Positions 6,904-15,439 of a stretch of 19,389 nt of DNA are shown here, piece after piece; positions within the stretch are counted from its first letter, which is position 1, and each line of letters starts with the position of its first letter. Below the pieces are notes generated by a model. The model did no database searches and had not been told where the DNA came from. It saw only the letters and a program-made list of their open reading frames with translations. This stretch comes from Clostridia bacterium (GTDB taxonomy: Bacteria; Bacillota; Clostridia; Christensenellales; Aristaeellaceae), in the NCBI GenBank assembly GCA_030526935.1, contig JAUNBY010000016.1:1-19389 (forward strand). The letters run 5' to 3'. The position numbers were made by a program, and so were the translations under genes.

Positions 6904-9900
6904 TTACTCGTAATAATCTACCGCCGCGCGGAACATACCCATATCGTAATTCCCGGGAACATTGCGGTAAAGGCGCTTGCCCACGCGTTCGCTGTGCGCC
7001 ATCTTGCCGAATACGCGCCCGTCCGGCGAGGTTATGCCCTCTATGGCCATTATGGAGCCGTTGGGATTGTCGATGACGTCCATTGTGGGGTTTCCGGCTT
7101 CATCGACGTATTGCGTGGCTATCTGCCCGTTTGCGGCGAGCGCGGCTATTGTGACGCCGCTGGCGGTGAAGCGCCCTTCTCCGTGAGATACGGGGGCGGT
7201 GTACACCTCGCCCACGTCCGCGTACATAAGCCACGGGGAGAGCTTGGAGCATACGCGCGTCCTCACAAGCCGCGACTGGTGGCGGCCTATGTCGTTATAG
7301 GTGAGCGTCGGCGACTGCGAGGTCTGAGTTCTGAACTCTCCGTAAGGCACAAGTCCCAGCTTTATAAGCGCCTGGAAGCCGTTGCATATGCCGCCTATAA
7401 GCCCGTCGCGGTCGAGGAGAGCCTGTATTTTGTCCTTTATGAGGGGATTTGACATAAAGGCCATTATGAACTTTGCCGAGCCGTCAGGTTCATCGCCGCC
7501 CGAAAATCCTCCGGGTATGAACAGTATCTGGCTTTCGTCGAGCCGCCGCGAAAAGCTGAGAACCGACTGGGATACGTCATCCGGGGTCAGGTTGTTGACC
7601 ACAAACGTCGAGCATCTCGCCCCAGCAATCTCAAAGGCGCGCTCGGTGTCGTATTCACAATTGGTTCCGGGAAATACGGGTATCAGTACGCGCGGCCGCG
7701 CGATGAGCGCCCCGGCGTGTCGCGAACCTCGCTTGAGGCTTATGAACGACTCGGGCTTGGCGTACTCGTTTGAAACCTTCGCGGGATATACGCCCTCGAG
7801 ACGGTTTTCGTAAGCGTCCTCTATGGGGCCTAGCGCCACGCCGCCTATGGAGTAGTCCCTGATGGTGGTTGCGATGCTATTGGGGCCGTCTGCCTTGTAT
7901 TCGACTACGAAGCCGCCGTAATTGAGGCGGGTAAGCTCGTCAAGGGATACGCCTATGTCGATGGATACGCCTATTCTGTTGCCCAGCGCCATCTTGAATA
8001 TGCCCTCGATAGCTCCGCCCGCGCCTATAGCCCAGGCGGAGACTATATCGCCGTTTTTAAGTCCGTTTGTGACATAATCGAAAAGTTCCAGCAGGCTCTT
8101 TGGCACGGGAATGCCGTTCGCGTCAAGCTCGGGCGTTATAACGCCGACTCGCGAGCCGGGGCATTTAAATTCGTTGGACACTATGTCCCCCGGCTTGCAA
8201 AGCCCCACCGCGAACGAAACGAGCGTCGGCGGCACGTGGATATCCTCAAACGAGCCGCTCATGGAGTCCTTGCCGCCTATGGAGGCTATGCCCAGATCCA
8301 TCTGCGCGTCGAAAGCTCCCAGAAGCGCCGCCAGGGGAACGCCCCATTTTTCGCGCTCGCCCGTCATCCTCTCGAAGTATTCCTGAAATGTGAAGTGTAT
8401 GTTGTCGCGCCCCGCTCCGGTGGCTACGAGCTTCGCGACCGAATCCACGCAGGCCAGGTACGCTCCCTTGTACGGGTTTGCCGAAGACACGAAGGGATTG
8501 AAGCCATAGGACATTATCGTGCAGCTGTCGCAGTCCGCCGCGCCGACCGGAAGAAGCGAGGCCATAGCCTGCGCGGGAGTGAGCTGTCTGCGGCCTCCAA
8601 AGGGCATAAGCAGGCTCGAAGCGCCGTTTGTGGAATCGAAGCGCTCCGACAGCCCGCGCTTGGAGCAGGTGTTGAGGTCCTTCGCCACGTCTTCCAGAGC
8701 CTTTCTCATGCTCTCGGCGTTCGGCCTATCGTAATCGCCCATGGGCTTTACCAATGCTCTCGCGCGACGCTCGGCTCCGTTGGAATTTAGAAATTCGCGC
8801 GATATATCTACTATCACGTCCCCGCGCCACTTCATAGTCATCCGCGGATTCTCGACCACATTGGCAACTACCGTCGCCTCGAGGTTTTCCATGTGCGCCA
8901 GTTCAAGAAATCTGCCGACATCTGACGCGTCGAGCGCCACGGCCATTCGCTCCTGCGATTCGGATATGGCAAGCTCTATCCCGTCAAGTCCCTCGTATTT
9001 GCAGGGGACGCGGTCGAGGTCTATCATAAGGCCGTCGGCAATTTCGCCTATGGCGACCGAAACGCCGCCCGCGCCAAAATCATTGCACCTCTTTATGAGC
9101 CTCGACGCCTCGGCGTTTCGGAAAAGCCTCTGAAGCTTGCGCTCTTCCGGAGCGTTGCCCTTTTGCACCTCAGCCGAACAGCGCTCGAGGGATTTGAGGG
9201 TGTGGGACTTGCTCGAACCCGTCGCCCCTCCGCAGCCGTCGCGTCCCGTTCGCCCGCCCAGAAGAACGATCACATCGCCCGGCGCGGGAACCTCGCGCCT
9301 TACGCTCGAAGCCCTGGCCGCGCCTATTACCGCGCCTATCTCCATGCGTTTGGCTATATATCCCGGATGGTATACCTCGTCGACAAGGCCCGTCGCAAGT
9401 CCTATCTGATTGCCGTAGGACGAATAACCCGCCGCCGCCGTAGTCACTATCTGCCTTTGGGGAAGCTTTCCGGGAAGGGTTTCGCTCATGGGGCGCGTGG
9501 GATCCCCCGCGCCGGTGACGCGCATCGCCTGATAGACATAGGCGCGCCCCGAAAGCGGATCGCGTATGGCTCCGCCTATACAGGTCGCCGCGCCGCCAAA
9601 GGGTTCTATTTCGGTCGGGTGGTTGTGGGTCTCGTTTTTAAACAGTATAAGCCAATCCTGCTTTTCGCCGTCGATCGTCGCTTCGAATTTTATGGTGCAG
9701 GCGTTTATCTCGTCGGATTCGTCGAGGTCGTTGAGCTTTCCGGCTTCCTTGAGCGCCTTGGCGCCTATTGTCGCCATATCCATCAGGGTTACCGCCCTGT
9801 CGCCGCGCCCGAGCTCTTCGCGAACCGCTATATACCGGTCATACGCCTTTTTTACGCGCTCATCCTCTATGACCACGTCGTCTATGCGCGTCAAGAATGT

Positions 9901-10578
9901 CGTGTGGCGGCAATGGTCCGACCAGTAGGTGTCTATGACCCGCAATTCAGCCAGCGTTGGATTGCGTCCCTCGCCTCTGAAATAGTCGCGGCAGAATTTA
10001 ATATCGTTGACATCCATGGCCAGGGCGTATTTATCTATGAAGCTGCCCATAGCCTCGTCATCAGACTCTATAAGTCCATCCACGACAGGAACCGCCCTGG
10101 GCGCGTCGTAGGGAATATTCAGAGTATCGACCCTCTCAAGCGACGCCTCGCGCTTCTCGACGGGGTTTATGACGTGGCGCTTTACCGCTTCGACGTCCGC
10201 GTTCGATATATCTCCGTAGAGCATGAACACCTGAGCCGTCTTGACGGCGGGGCGCGCGCAGCGGGCTATGAGTTCCACCGATTGCGCCGCCGAATCCGCC
10301 CTCTGGTCGTACTGTCCGGGCAGATACTCGCAGGCGAACACTACGGCTGCGTTAGCGTCGGGCATATGCTCATACGTATCGTCGAGCGCGGGTTCCGAAA
10401 ACACCCTCGATACGCACTCGTCGAACAGTTCCTTCGTTATGCCTTCCACGTCGTAGCGGTTAATTATCCTGAGCGACTTTAAACCCTTGACGCCCAGAAA
10501 ATCGCGCGCTTCGGTCAATAGCGAACGCGCCTCGTGATCGAATCCGCTTTTCTTTTCAACGTAAACTCTTAATACCAT
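6904..10578 (-). CDS. purL: Phosphoribosylformylglycinamidine synthase, single-chain clostridial form
   Basis: FGAM synthase converts FGAR, glutamine and ATP to FGAM (step 4). At 1224 residues it is the single-polypeptide form that carries synthetase and glutaminase together, so no purS or purQ is needed; the N-terminus MVLRVYVEKKSGFDHEARSL and length fit the clostridial clade (TIGR01857) better than the roughly 1300-residue proteobacterial/eukaryotic clade. Visible motifs: TYWSDHCRHTTF in the linker, ETHNHPTEIEPFGGAATCIG, a GRTGRDGCGGATGSSK glycine-rich loop and, from about residue 961, a class I glutaminase with PGTNCEYD, GGFSGGDEPDG, catalytic C1065 (GGICNGFQAL), and H1195/E1197. The ATG overlaps the purD stop by 10 bases, with AGGAGGG at 10582-10588. 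It is the last gene of the operon. All catalytic residues seem intact. Confidence 0.97.
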   Translation of the reverse strand: MVLRVYVEKKSGFDHEARSLLTEARDFLGVKGLKSLRIINRYDVEGITKELFDECVSRVFSEPALDDTYEHMPDANAAVVFACEYLPGQYDQRADSAAQSVELIARCARPAVKTAQVFMLYGDISNADVEAVKRHVINPVEKREASLERVDTLNIPYDAPRAVPVVDGLIESDDEAMGSFIDKYALAMDVNDIKFCRDYFRGEGRNPTLAELRVIDTYWSDHCRHTTFLTRIDDVVIEDERVKKAYDRYIAVREELGRGDRAVTLMDMATIGAKALKEAGKLNDLDESDEINACTIKFEATIDGEKQDWLILFKNETHNHPTEIEPFGGAATCIGGAIRDPLSGRAYVYQAMRVTGAGDPTRPMSETLPGKLPQRQIVTTAAAGYSSYGNQIGLATGLVDEVYHPGYIAKRMEIGAVIGAARASSVRREVPAPGDVIVLLGGRTGRDGCGGATGSSKSHTLKSLERCSAEVQKGNAPEERKLQRLFRNAEASRLIKRCNDFGAGGVSVAIGEIADGLMIDLDRVPCKYEGLDGIELAISESQERMAVALDASDVGRFLELAHMENLEATVVANVVENPRMTMKWRGDVIVDISREFLNSNGAERRARALVKPMGDYDRPNAESMRKALEDVAKDLNTCSKRGLSERFDSTNGASSLLMPFGGRRQLTPAQAMASLLPVGAADCDSCTIMSYGFNPFVSSANPYKGAYLACVDSVAKLVATGAGRDNIHFTFQEYFERMTGEREKWGVPLAALLGAFDAQMDLGIASIGGKDSMSGSFEDIHVPPTLVSFAVGLCKPGDIVSNEFKCPGSRVGVITPELDANGIPVPKSLLELFDYVTNGLKNGDIVSAWAIGAGGAIEGIFKMALGNRIGVSIDIGVSLDELTRLNYGGFVVEYKADGPNSIATTIRDYSIGGVALGPIEDAYENRLEGVYPAKVSNEYAKPESFISLKRGSRHAGALIARPRVLIPVFPGTNCEYDTERAFEIAGARCSTFVVNNLTPDDVSQSVLSFSRRLDESQILFIPGGFSGGDEPDGSAKFIMAFMSNPLIKDKIQALLDRDGLIGGICNGFQALIKLGLVPYGEFRTQTSQSPTLTYNDIGRHQSRLVRTRVCSKLSPWLMYADVGEVYTAPVSHGEGRFTASGVTIAALAANGQIATQYVDEAGNPTMDVIDNPNGSIMAIEGITSPDGRVFGKMAHSERVGKRLYRNVPGNYDMGMFRAAVDYYE

Positions 10579-11876
10579 AGACCCTCCTGCCGCCCCTTTG
10601 CTTTCAAAGCCTTAGCGCCTATATCGCGCCTGCAAAACGCCCCGTCGAAGCTGATTTTATCTATGGCTTCATAGGCCGATTTTACCGCGTCGCCCAGCGT
10701 CGCGGCCGTCGCGGTAACGCCGATAACGCGCCCGCCGTTCGTGTAAAAGCGTCCGTTTTCAAGCCTCGTGCCGCTGTGGAATACCAGAGCTTCGCCGGTA
10801 TCGCCGATTTCAATGAGTTTTCCCTTCTCATATGCCTCGGGATAGCCCGCGCTCGCCTTTATGACGCAGCAGGCGCATTCGCGGCTCATTTCGACCTCAA
10901 TGTCTTTGAGCCTTGAATCCTCGACGGCCATCATTATATCGAGAAGGTCGCTTTTCAAAAGCGGCAACACCACCTGCGTTTCGGGATCTCCGAAGCGGCA
11001 GTTGTACTCTATGACGCGGGGGCCGTCCTTCGTGAGCATGAGGCCGAAATAAAGGCACCCCCTGAACGTCGCTCCGCGCGCGTTCATGGCTCTTATCGTC
11101 GGCATGAATATATCCCTCATGCAGATTTCGGCAATTTCTTCGGTGTAGTAAGGGTTTGGCGCGACCGCGCCCATGCCTCCGGTATTGAGCCCCTTATCCT
11201 CATCCAGCGCCCTTTTGTGATCCATTGACGAAACGAGAGGAACGACGGTTTCACCGTCGGTGAATGCCAATATCGACACCTCGGGGCCTTCGAGGTATTC
11301 CTCTATGACTACGCGCTCGCCGCTTTTGCCAAAGGCACGGTCTATCATTATGTCCTTTATGGCCTTCTTCGCTTCCTCGCGCGTGGCGCAGATTATAACG
11401 CCCTTGCCAAGCGCCAGCCCGTCGGCCTTTACCACGAGCGAACAGGCGTTTGCCGCTTTACCGGCGCATTGCGAGTCGATATACTCCATGGCCTTTTCAG
11501 GGTCGCAGAACGTTTCGTAGCGCGCCGTGGGTATGGAGTATTCCTTCATAAGCTCCTTGGCGAAGACCTTGCTCGCCTCTATCCTCGCGGCCTTCGCGGT
11601 GGGGCCGAAGCACTTTATTCCGGCGTCGTGAAGCCTGTCCACGAGACCCAGCGCCAGCGGGTCGTCGGGAGCTACTACGGCGAAGTCGATTTTATGCCCT
11701 ATGGCAAAATCGACTATGGAATCCAGATCCGTCGCCTTAATGTTCACGCATTCGCAATCGAGCGACATTCCGCCGTTGCCCGGCAAAGCGTATATTTTTT
11801 CGGCGAGAGGGTTTTTCTTTATCGCCTTTACGAGCGCGTGCTCGCGTCCTCCCGAGCCGATTACCATTATATTCAT
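10569..11876 (-). CDS. purD: Phosphoribosylamine-glycine ligase (GAR synthetase)
   Basis: Joins phosphoribosylamine and glycine with ATP to give GAR (step 2). The 435-residue length is typical. It has the N-terminal MNIMVIGSGGREHALVKAI, the ATP-grasp elements VVKADGLALGKGVIIC and VIEEYLEGPEVSILAFTDGE, and the DEDKGLNTGGMGAVAP loop of PurD. The start shows a G-rich but weak site (GGGGGGAA), which together with a 33-base gap from the preceding transformylase gene makes this the loosest junction in the operon. M4 (MVIGSGG) is an alternative start. The gene overlaps purL by 10 bases at its end. Confidence 0.96.
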   Translation of the reverse strand: MNIMVIGSGGREHALVKAIKKNPLAEKIYALPGNGGMSLDCECVNIKATDLDSIVDFAIGHKIDFAVVAPDDPLALGLVDRLHDAGIKCFGPTAKAARIEASKVFAKELMKEYSIPTARYETFCDPEKAMEYIDSQCAGKAANACSLVVKADGLALGKGVIICATREEAKKAIKDIMIDRAFGKSGERVVIEEYLEGPEVSILAFTDGETVVPLVSSMDHKRALDEDKGLNTGGMGAVAPNPYYTEEIAEICMRDIFMPTIRAMNARGATFRGCLYFGLMLTKDGPRVIEYNCRFGDPETQVVLPLLKSDLLDIMMAVEDSRLKDIEVEMSRECACCVIKASAGYPEAYEKGKLIEIGDTGEALVFHSGTRLENGRFYTNGGRVIGVTATAATLGDAVKSAYEAIDKISFDGAFCRRDIGAKALKAKGRQEGLWY

Positions 11877-11909
11877 GACATTCCCCCCGGTATCAAATCG
11901 TTATAAGTA

Positions 11910-13076
11910 TCAGTGGTGGAAAAGCCTAAGCCCCGTAAACGCCATCACCATGCCATATTTATCGCAGACGGCGATTACGTTATCGTCGCGTATGGAGCCG
12001 CCCGGCTGGGCTACGTAGCTTACGCCGTTTTGCCTGGCGGTTTCAATATTGTCGCCGAACGGGAAAAAGGCGTCGCTTCCAAGGGATACCCCGCTTATCG
12101 ACGAGAGGTATTGCCTTTTCTCGTCGGGCGTTATAATATCCGGGCGAACGGCGAAAACGCTCTGCCAATCATCCAAAATCTTTTCACAGTCGTTTGAGAG
12201 GTACAAATCTATGGCGTTATCGCGCTCAGGGCGGGGTATATCCGGCAAAAACTCAAGCGATAAAGTCTTTGGATGCCGCCTCAGGTGCCATATCCGCGAC
12301 TTGTCGCCCGCCAGCCTCGTGCAGTGTATGCGCGATTGCTGCCCCGCGCCTACGCCTATCGCCTGCCCGCCAAAGGCATAGCAAACGGAATTTGACTGGG
12401 TATATTTAAGCGTTATAAGGGAAATAAGCAAATCGCGCGCGGCTGATTGTGGAAGTTCTTTATTTTGAGTAGGTATGTTACGCAAAAGGGATTCGTCTAT
12501 GACGCAGTCGTTTCTACGCTGCGTGAAGGTTATGCCGAAGCAGGTCTTTTTTTCTGTTTCGGCGGGTATGTAATCGGGGTCTATTTGAATGACGTTATAC
12601 GCGCCCCTGCGCTTTTTTGAGAGTATTTCGAGAGCCGCCGCGTCGTAGCCCGGGGCTATTACGCCGTCTGAAACCTCGGGGGATATTATCCTCGCCGTCG
12701 CCTCGTCGCAAACGTCGCTCAGGGCTATAAAGTCGCCGAATGATGACATCCTGTCGGCTCCCCTCGCCCTCGCGTAAGCGCAGGCCAGAGGCGAAAGTTC
12801 CACCTTGGGATTTATGAAACACGCCCTTCGCGCCGCGTCGTCCAGCGGCAGGCCGACCGCGGCTCCAGCGGGGCTTACGTGTTTAAACGACGTCGCGGCG
12901 GGAAGTCCCGTCGCCCTTTTAATGTCGCTTACGAGTTGCCAGCCGTTGAGCGCGTCGAGAAAATTTATATAACCGGGCCGGCCGCAGAGCACCTTCAAGG
13001 GCATTTCGCCCTCAGTTTCGATTTTTGCGTCCGTCTGATTGGGGTTGCAGCCGTATTTAAGGATGATCTCGCTCAT
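11910..13076 (-). CDS. Stand-alone AICAR transformylase (PurH C-terminal domain only)
   Basis: Transfers the formyl group of 10-formyl-THF to AICAR to give FAICAR (step 9). It has 388 residues, against about 510 for bifunctional PurH: it matches only the AICARFT half and starts directly with MSEIILKYGCNPNQ, the usual beginning of that domain. The catalytic Lys-His pair is present (SFKHVSPAGAAVG, K65/H66), and the C-terminus has QPGGSIRDDNVIAVCDKYG and AFTGLRLFHH. The ATG at 13074-13076 is chosen because AAGGAGGA (13085-13092) lies at good spacing and the domain begins there; a 16-residue extension to 13124 would overlap the previous gene. Nothing like the MGS-type cyclohydrolase domain precedes it, and the cyclohydrolase function appears to be supplied by the adjacent gene, one base away. 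It could be labelled purH in other annotations. Confidence 0.93.
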   Translation of the reverse strand: MSEIILKYGCNPNQTDAKIETEGEMPLKVLCGRPGYINFLDALNGWQLVSDIKRATGLPAATSFKHVSPAGAAVGLPLDDAARRACFINPKVELSPLACAYARARGADRMSSFGDFIALSDVCDEATARIISPEVSDGVIAPGYDAAALEILSKKRRGAYNVIQIDPDYIPAETEKKTCFGITFTQRRNDCVIDESLLRNIPTQNKELPQSAARDLLISLITLKYTQSNSVCYAFGGQAIGVGAGQQSRIHCTRLAGDKSRIWHLRRHPKTLSLEFLPDIPRPERDNAIDLYLSNDCEKILDDWQSVFAVRPDIITPDEKRQYLSSISGVSLGSDAFFPFGDNIETARQNGVSYVAQPGGSIRDDNVIAVCDKYGMVMAFTGLRLFHH

Positions 13077-13077
13077 A

Positions 13078-13806
13078 TCACTCGTCCTCCTTGTTGCGCA
13101 TGGTAAATTCTCCGGTGTTGACATTGGCGATCGCCTCGCGCGACTTTCCGGTCAATGTATCTATCTCGCGCACCCAGAGGGATATGCGGTTGTTGAAGTC
13201 GAGGTTATCCCATATCCGGCTGTAAAAGTCGAAGAAATCTCCTTTGAAGTAAAGCCTCTCGGGTTCGCCCTCAAACGGTGTCAGCATGGGCGAGCAGTCC
13301 GAATAGGTATGTATGAAATACCCTTCTCCGTCAACGAGATTATCGTAATTATAAAACGATCTGAGCGATCTTTCGCCCGCATTGTCTATTGACCGTATTA
13401 CGCTGAGCGTGATTTTCTCGCCGTCTATCAGGGCGCTTATCCTCGGGGTAAAATTAGGCTCGTCTGGCTCGAATGAGCGCTTTTCAAGCGCCTCGTAAAA
13501 GGACTTGCCGTTTTTCAGGAATTCGTATATCGTATCCGTCTGGTCGCCGTTTGTGATAATGATACTCTGGTTCGTTTCGCGCACGGGATTGTATATGACG
13601 AGGCTTGGATCCTCCATGAGCTTTGCTACAAAGGCCTTCGTTCTAATGCCGTCATCCGTAAATTCGAACACGCGGTTTCTGCTGTTCTCGCTTCTTCCCA
13701 TTATGAAATACGCCATGAACAGCTTCCGCCCCGATTTGGCGACGATTATGCCCCTTCCGGGGTAACGGGTGCGGCCGACGGCTTCAGGTATGGACATTAT
13801 CATCAT
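13078..13806 (-). CDS. purO: PurO-type IMP cyclohydrolase (PF07826)
   Basis: Likely closes the ring of FAICAR to IMP, the last step of the pathway. The 242-residue sequence is unlike the PurH cyclohydrolase domain and resembles PF07826, the archaeal PurO fold. Visible features: YPGRGIIVAKSG (15-26), MGRSENSRNRVF (36-47), an SIIITNGDQTD segment (81-91) and FIHTY (164-168), which I match by recall to the PurO signatures. The start is one of three ATGs in the row ATG-ATG-ATA-ATG; the first (13804-13806) is chosen because AAAAGGGGG lies just upstream and the purN stop codon overlaps it. An extension to 13872 would merely read purN in another frame. It sits between purN and the transformylase, exactly where purH is found in other Clostridia, which strongly supports this role; catalysis has not been shown from sequence. 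Confidence 0.85.
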   Translation of the reverse strand: MMIMSIPEAVGRTRYPGRGIIVAKSGRKLFMAYFIMGRSENSRNRVFEFTDDGIRTKAFVAKLMEDPSLVIYNPVRETNQSIIITNGDQTDTIYEFLKNGKSFYEALEKRSFEPDEPNFTPRISALIDGEKITLSVIRSIDNAGERSLRSFYNYDNLVDGEGYFIHTYSDCSPMLTPFEGEPERLYFKGDFFDFYSRIWDNLDFNNRISLWVREIDTLTGKSREAIANVNTGEFTMRNKEDE

Positions 13807-14417
13807 ATTTCCCCCTTTTCGTTCAACACGCGCCTTGAGATATCCTCTACCGCCCTTGGCAGCAATATCCATTCGGCTTCGACCATAACGCGCTTTTGAA
13901 GAATTTCAGCAGTGTCGCCTTCCTTAACCTCTACGGCTTTCTGGTAGAGTATCCTCCCCGCGTCGGGGATCTCGTTGACCATATGAACGGTCGCGCCCGT
14001 AACCTTTACTCCGTATTCAAGAGCCGCCTCGTGAACCTTCAGCCCGTAATAGCCCTTGCCGCAGAATGACGGTATAAGGGACGGATGGACGTTTATTATC
14101 CTGTCCGGGTACAGGCTTACGAACTCCTTCGAGAGTATGACCATAAAGCCCGCCAGGACTATCACGTCGATATTTCTGCTTTGAAGTATGCTCAAAAGCC
14201 GCCCCTCAAAGTCGAATCTTGACTCTCCCCTGCCCCTTTCGCACACTATGGCTTCGACGCCCGCGTTTTTTGCCCTCGTGAGGGCGTAAGCCGACCTTAC
14301 GTTTGACACGACTAAGATCACGTCGCCCGAGGTTATGCCGCCGGCCTTCTGAGCGTCGAGTATGGCCTGCAAATTGGTTCCGCCGCCGGATACCAATACC
14401 GCTACTCTGGCTTTCAT
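13803..14417 (-). CDS. purN: Phosphoribosylglycinamide formyltransferase (GART)
   Basis: Formylates GAR with 10-formyl-THF to give FGAR (step 3). The 204 residues are the usual size. Motifs: VLVSGGGTNLQAIL near the start, catalytic N109 and H111 in INVHPSLIPSFCGKG, and D152 in NEIPDAGRIL (equivalent to E. coli N106, H108, D144). The ATG at 14415-14417 overlaps the purM stop as ATGA and is preferred over an extension to 14501, which would code for basic low-complexity sequence. A GGGTGC-type site lies upstream. Its stop codon overlaps the next start. Confidence 0.96.
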   Translation of the reverse strand: MKARVAVLVSGGGTNLQAILDAQKAGGITSGDVILVVSNVRSAYALTRAKNAGVEAIVCERGRGESRFDFEGRLLSILQSRNIDVIVLAGFMVILSKEFVSLYPDRIINVHPSLIPSFCGKGYYGLKVHEAALEYGVKVTGATVHMVNEIPDAGRILYQKAVEVKEGDTAEILQKRVMVEAEWILLPRAVEDISRRVLNEKGEI

Positions 14418-15439
14418 ACGAGAAGCACCCTTTCGGAGCCTTCCACGACGGAGCCTATACGATAGGCCAAATCTCCCAAAACCTCGAGCGCCTTGTCGCA
14501 ATCGGCCTTATCCACTATCGCGACCATTCCCACGCCCATATTAAAGGTGTTGAACATATCGCGCTCGGGTATCTCGCCGGCTTTTCTCAAAAGGTCGAAT
14601 ATGGGAGGCGTTATCAGGGCGCCTTTGTCAATGCGCGCCGTAAGCCCCTCGGGGAGCGCGCGCGGTATGTTTTCAAAGAAGCCTCCGCCCGTTATATTGG
14701 CTATGGACTTCACGTTCACGGCGTCTATAAGCTCTAAAACGGGCTTTACGTATATCCTCGTCGGGCGCAGAAGCGCCGCGCCTATCGACTCGCCCAGTTC
14801 TTCCACATAGGCGTCGAGGTTGATATTTTCCACGTCGAAGACCTTCCTTACGAGGGAAAAGCCGTTCGAGTGAAGCCCCGAGGACTTGAGGGCTATGACG
14901 GCGTCGCCGGGGGACACTTTATCCCGGTCGAGTATGCGGCTTTTATCGACGAGTCCCACGCAGAAGCCCGCGAGGTCGTATTCGTCCGCGGCGTAGAAGC
15001 CGGGCATTTCGGCGGTCTCGCCGCCAATAAGGGCGCATCCGGCGTCGACGCATCCCTTAGACACGCCTTCGACTATGGAGGCGACCTTTTCGGGGATGTT
15101 CTTGCCCAGCGCTATATAGTCGAGGAAAAACAGCGGCCTCGCGCCGGAGCATATTACGTCGTTTACGCACATGGCTACGCAGTCAATGCCCACGGTGTTG
15201 TGTATTCCCGTGAGAAAGGCGATTTTGAGTTTTGTGCCCACGCCGTCGGTTCCGCTCACCAGCACGGGGTTTTTTATCCCCGTCAAATCAGGCTCGAAAA
15301 GCCCGCCAAAGCCGCCAATGCCCGACACTACGCCCAGCGTCATAGTCCTGGCGACATGTCCTTTCATAAGCTCCACCGCTTTATATCCCGCCGTAATATC
15401 CACTCCGCTTTCGCGGTAGGAATCGCTGTGGCTTATCAT
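14414..15439 (-). CDS. purM: Phosphoribosylformylglycinamidine cyclo-ligase (AIR synthetase)
   Basis: Closes the imidazole ring of FGAM with ATP to give AIR (step 5). The 341 residues fit the family. It contains SGIGGFGGLF, VSGTDGVGTKLKIA (ATP/phosphate-binding loop), GETAEMPGFY and ALKSSGLHSNGFSLVRKV, all standard for PurM. The ATG overlaps the purF stop (ATGA), with GGAGG about nine bases upstream, and the stop overlaps purN. Nothing unusual in the sequence. Confidence 0.97.
   Translation of the reverse strand: MISHSDSYRESGVDITAGYKAVELMKGHVARTMTLGVVSGIGGFGGLFEPDLTGIKNPVLVSGTDGVGTKLKIAFLTGIHNTVGIDCVAMCVNDVICSGARPLFFLDYIALGKNIPEKVASIVEGVSKGCVDAGCALIGGETAEMPGFYAADEYDLAGFCVGLVDKSRILDRDKVSPGDAVIALKSSGLHSNGFSLVRKVFDVENINLDAYVEELGESIGAALLRPTRIYVKPVLELIDAVNVKSIANITGGGFFENIPRALPEGLTARIDKGALITPPIFDLLRKAGEIPERDMFNTFNMGVGMVAIVDKADCDKALEVLGDLAYRIGSVVEGSERVLLV

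Noticed and set aside
9163..10482. 439-residue plus-strand frame opposite purL
   Set aside because: Long antisense frames arise from the codon bias of purL; the translated peptide is rich in Arg, Gly and Tyr and has no domain features.
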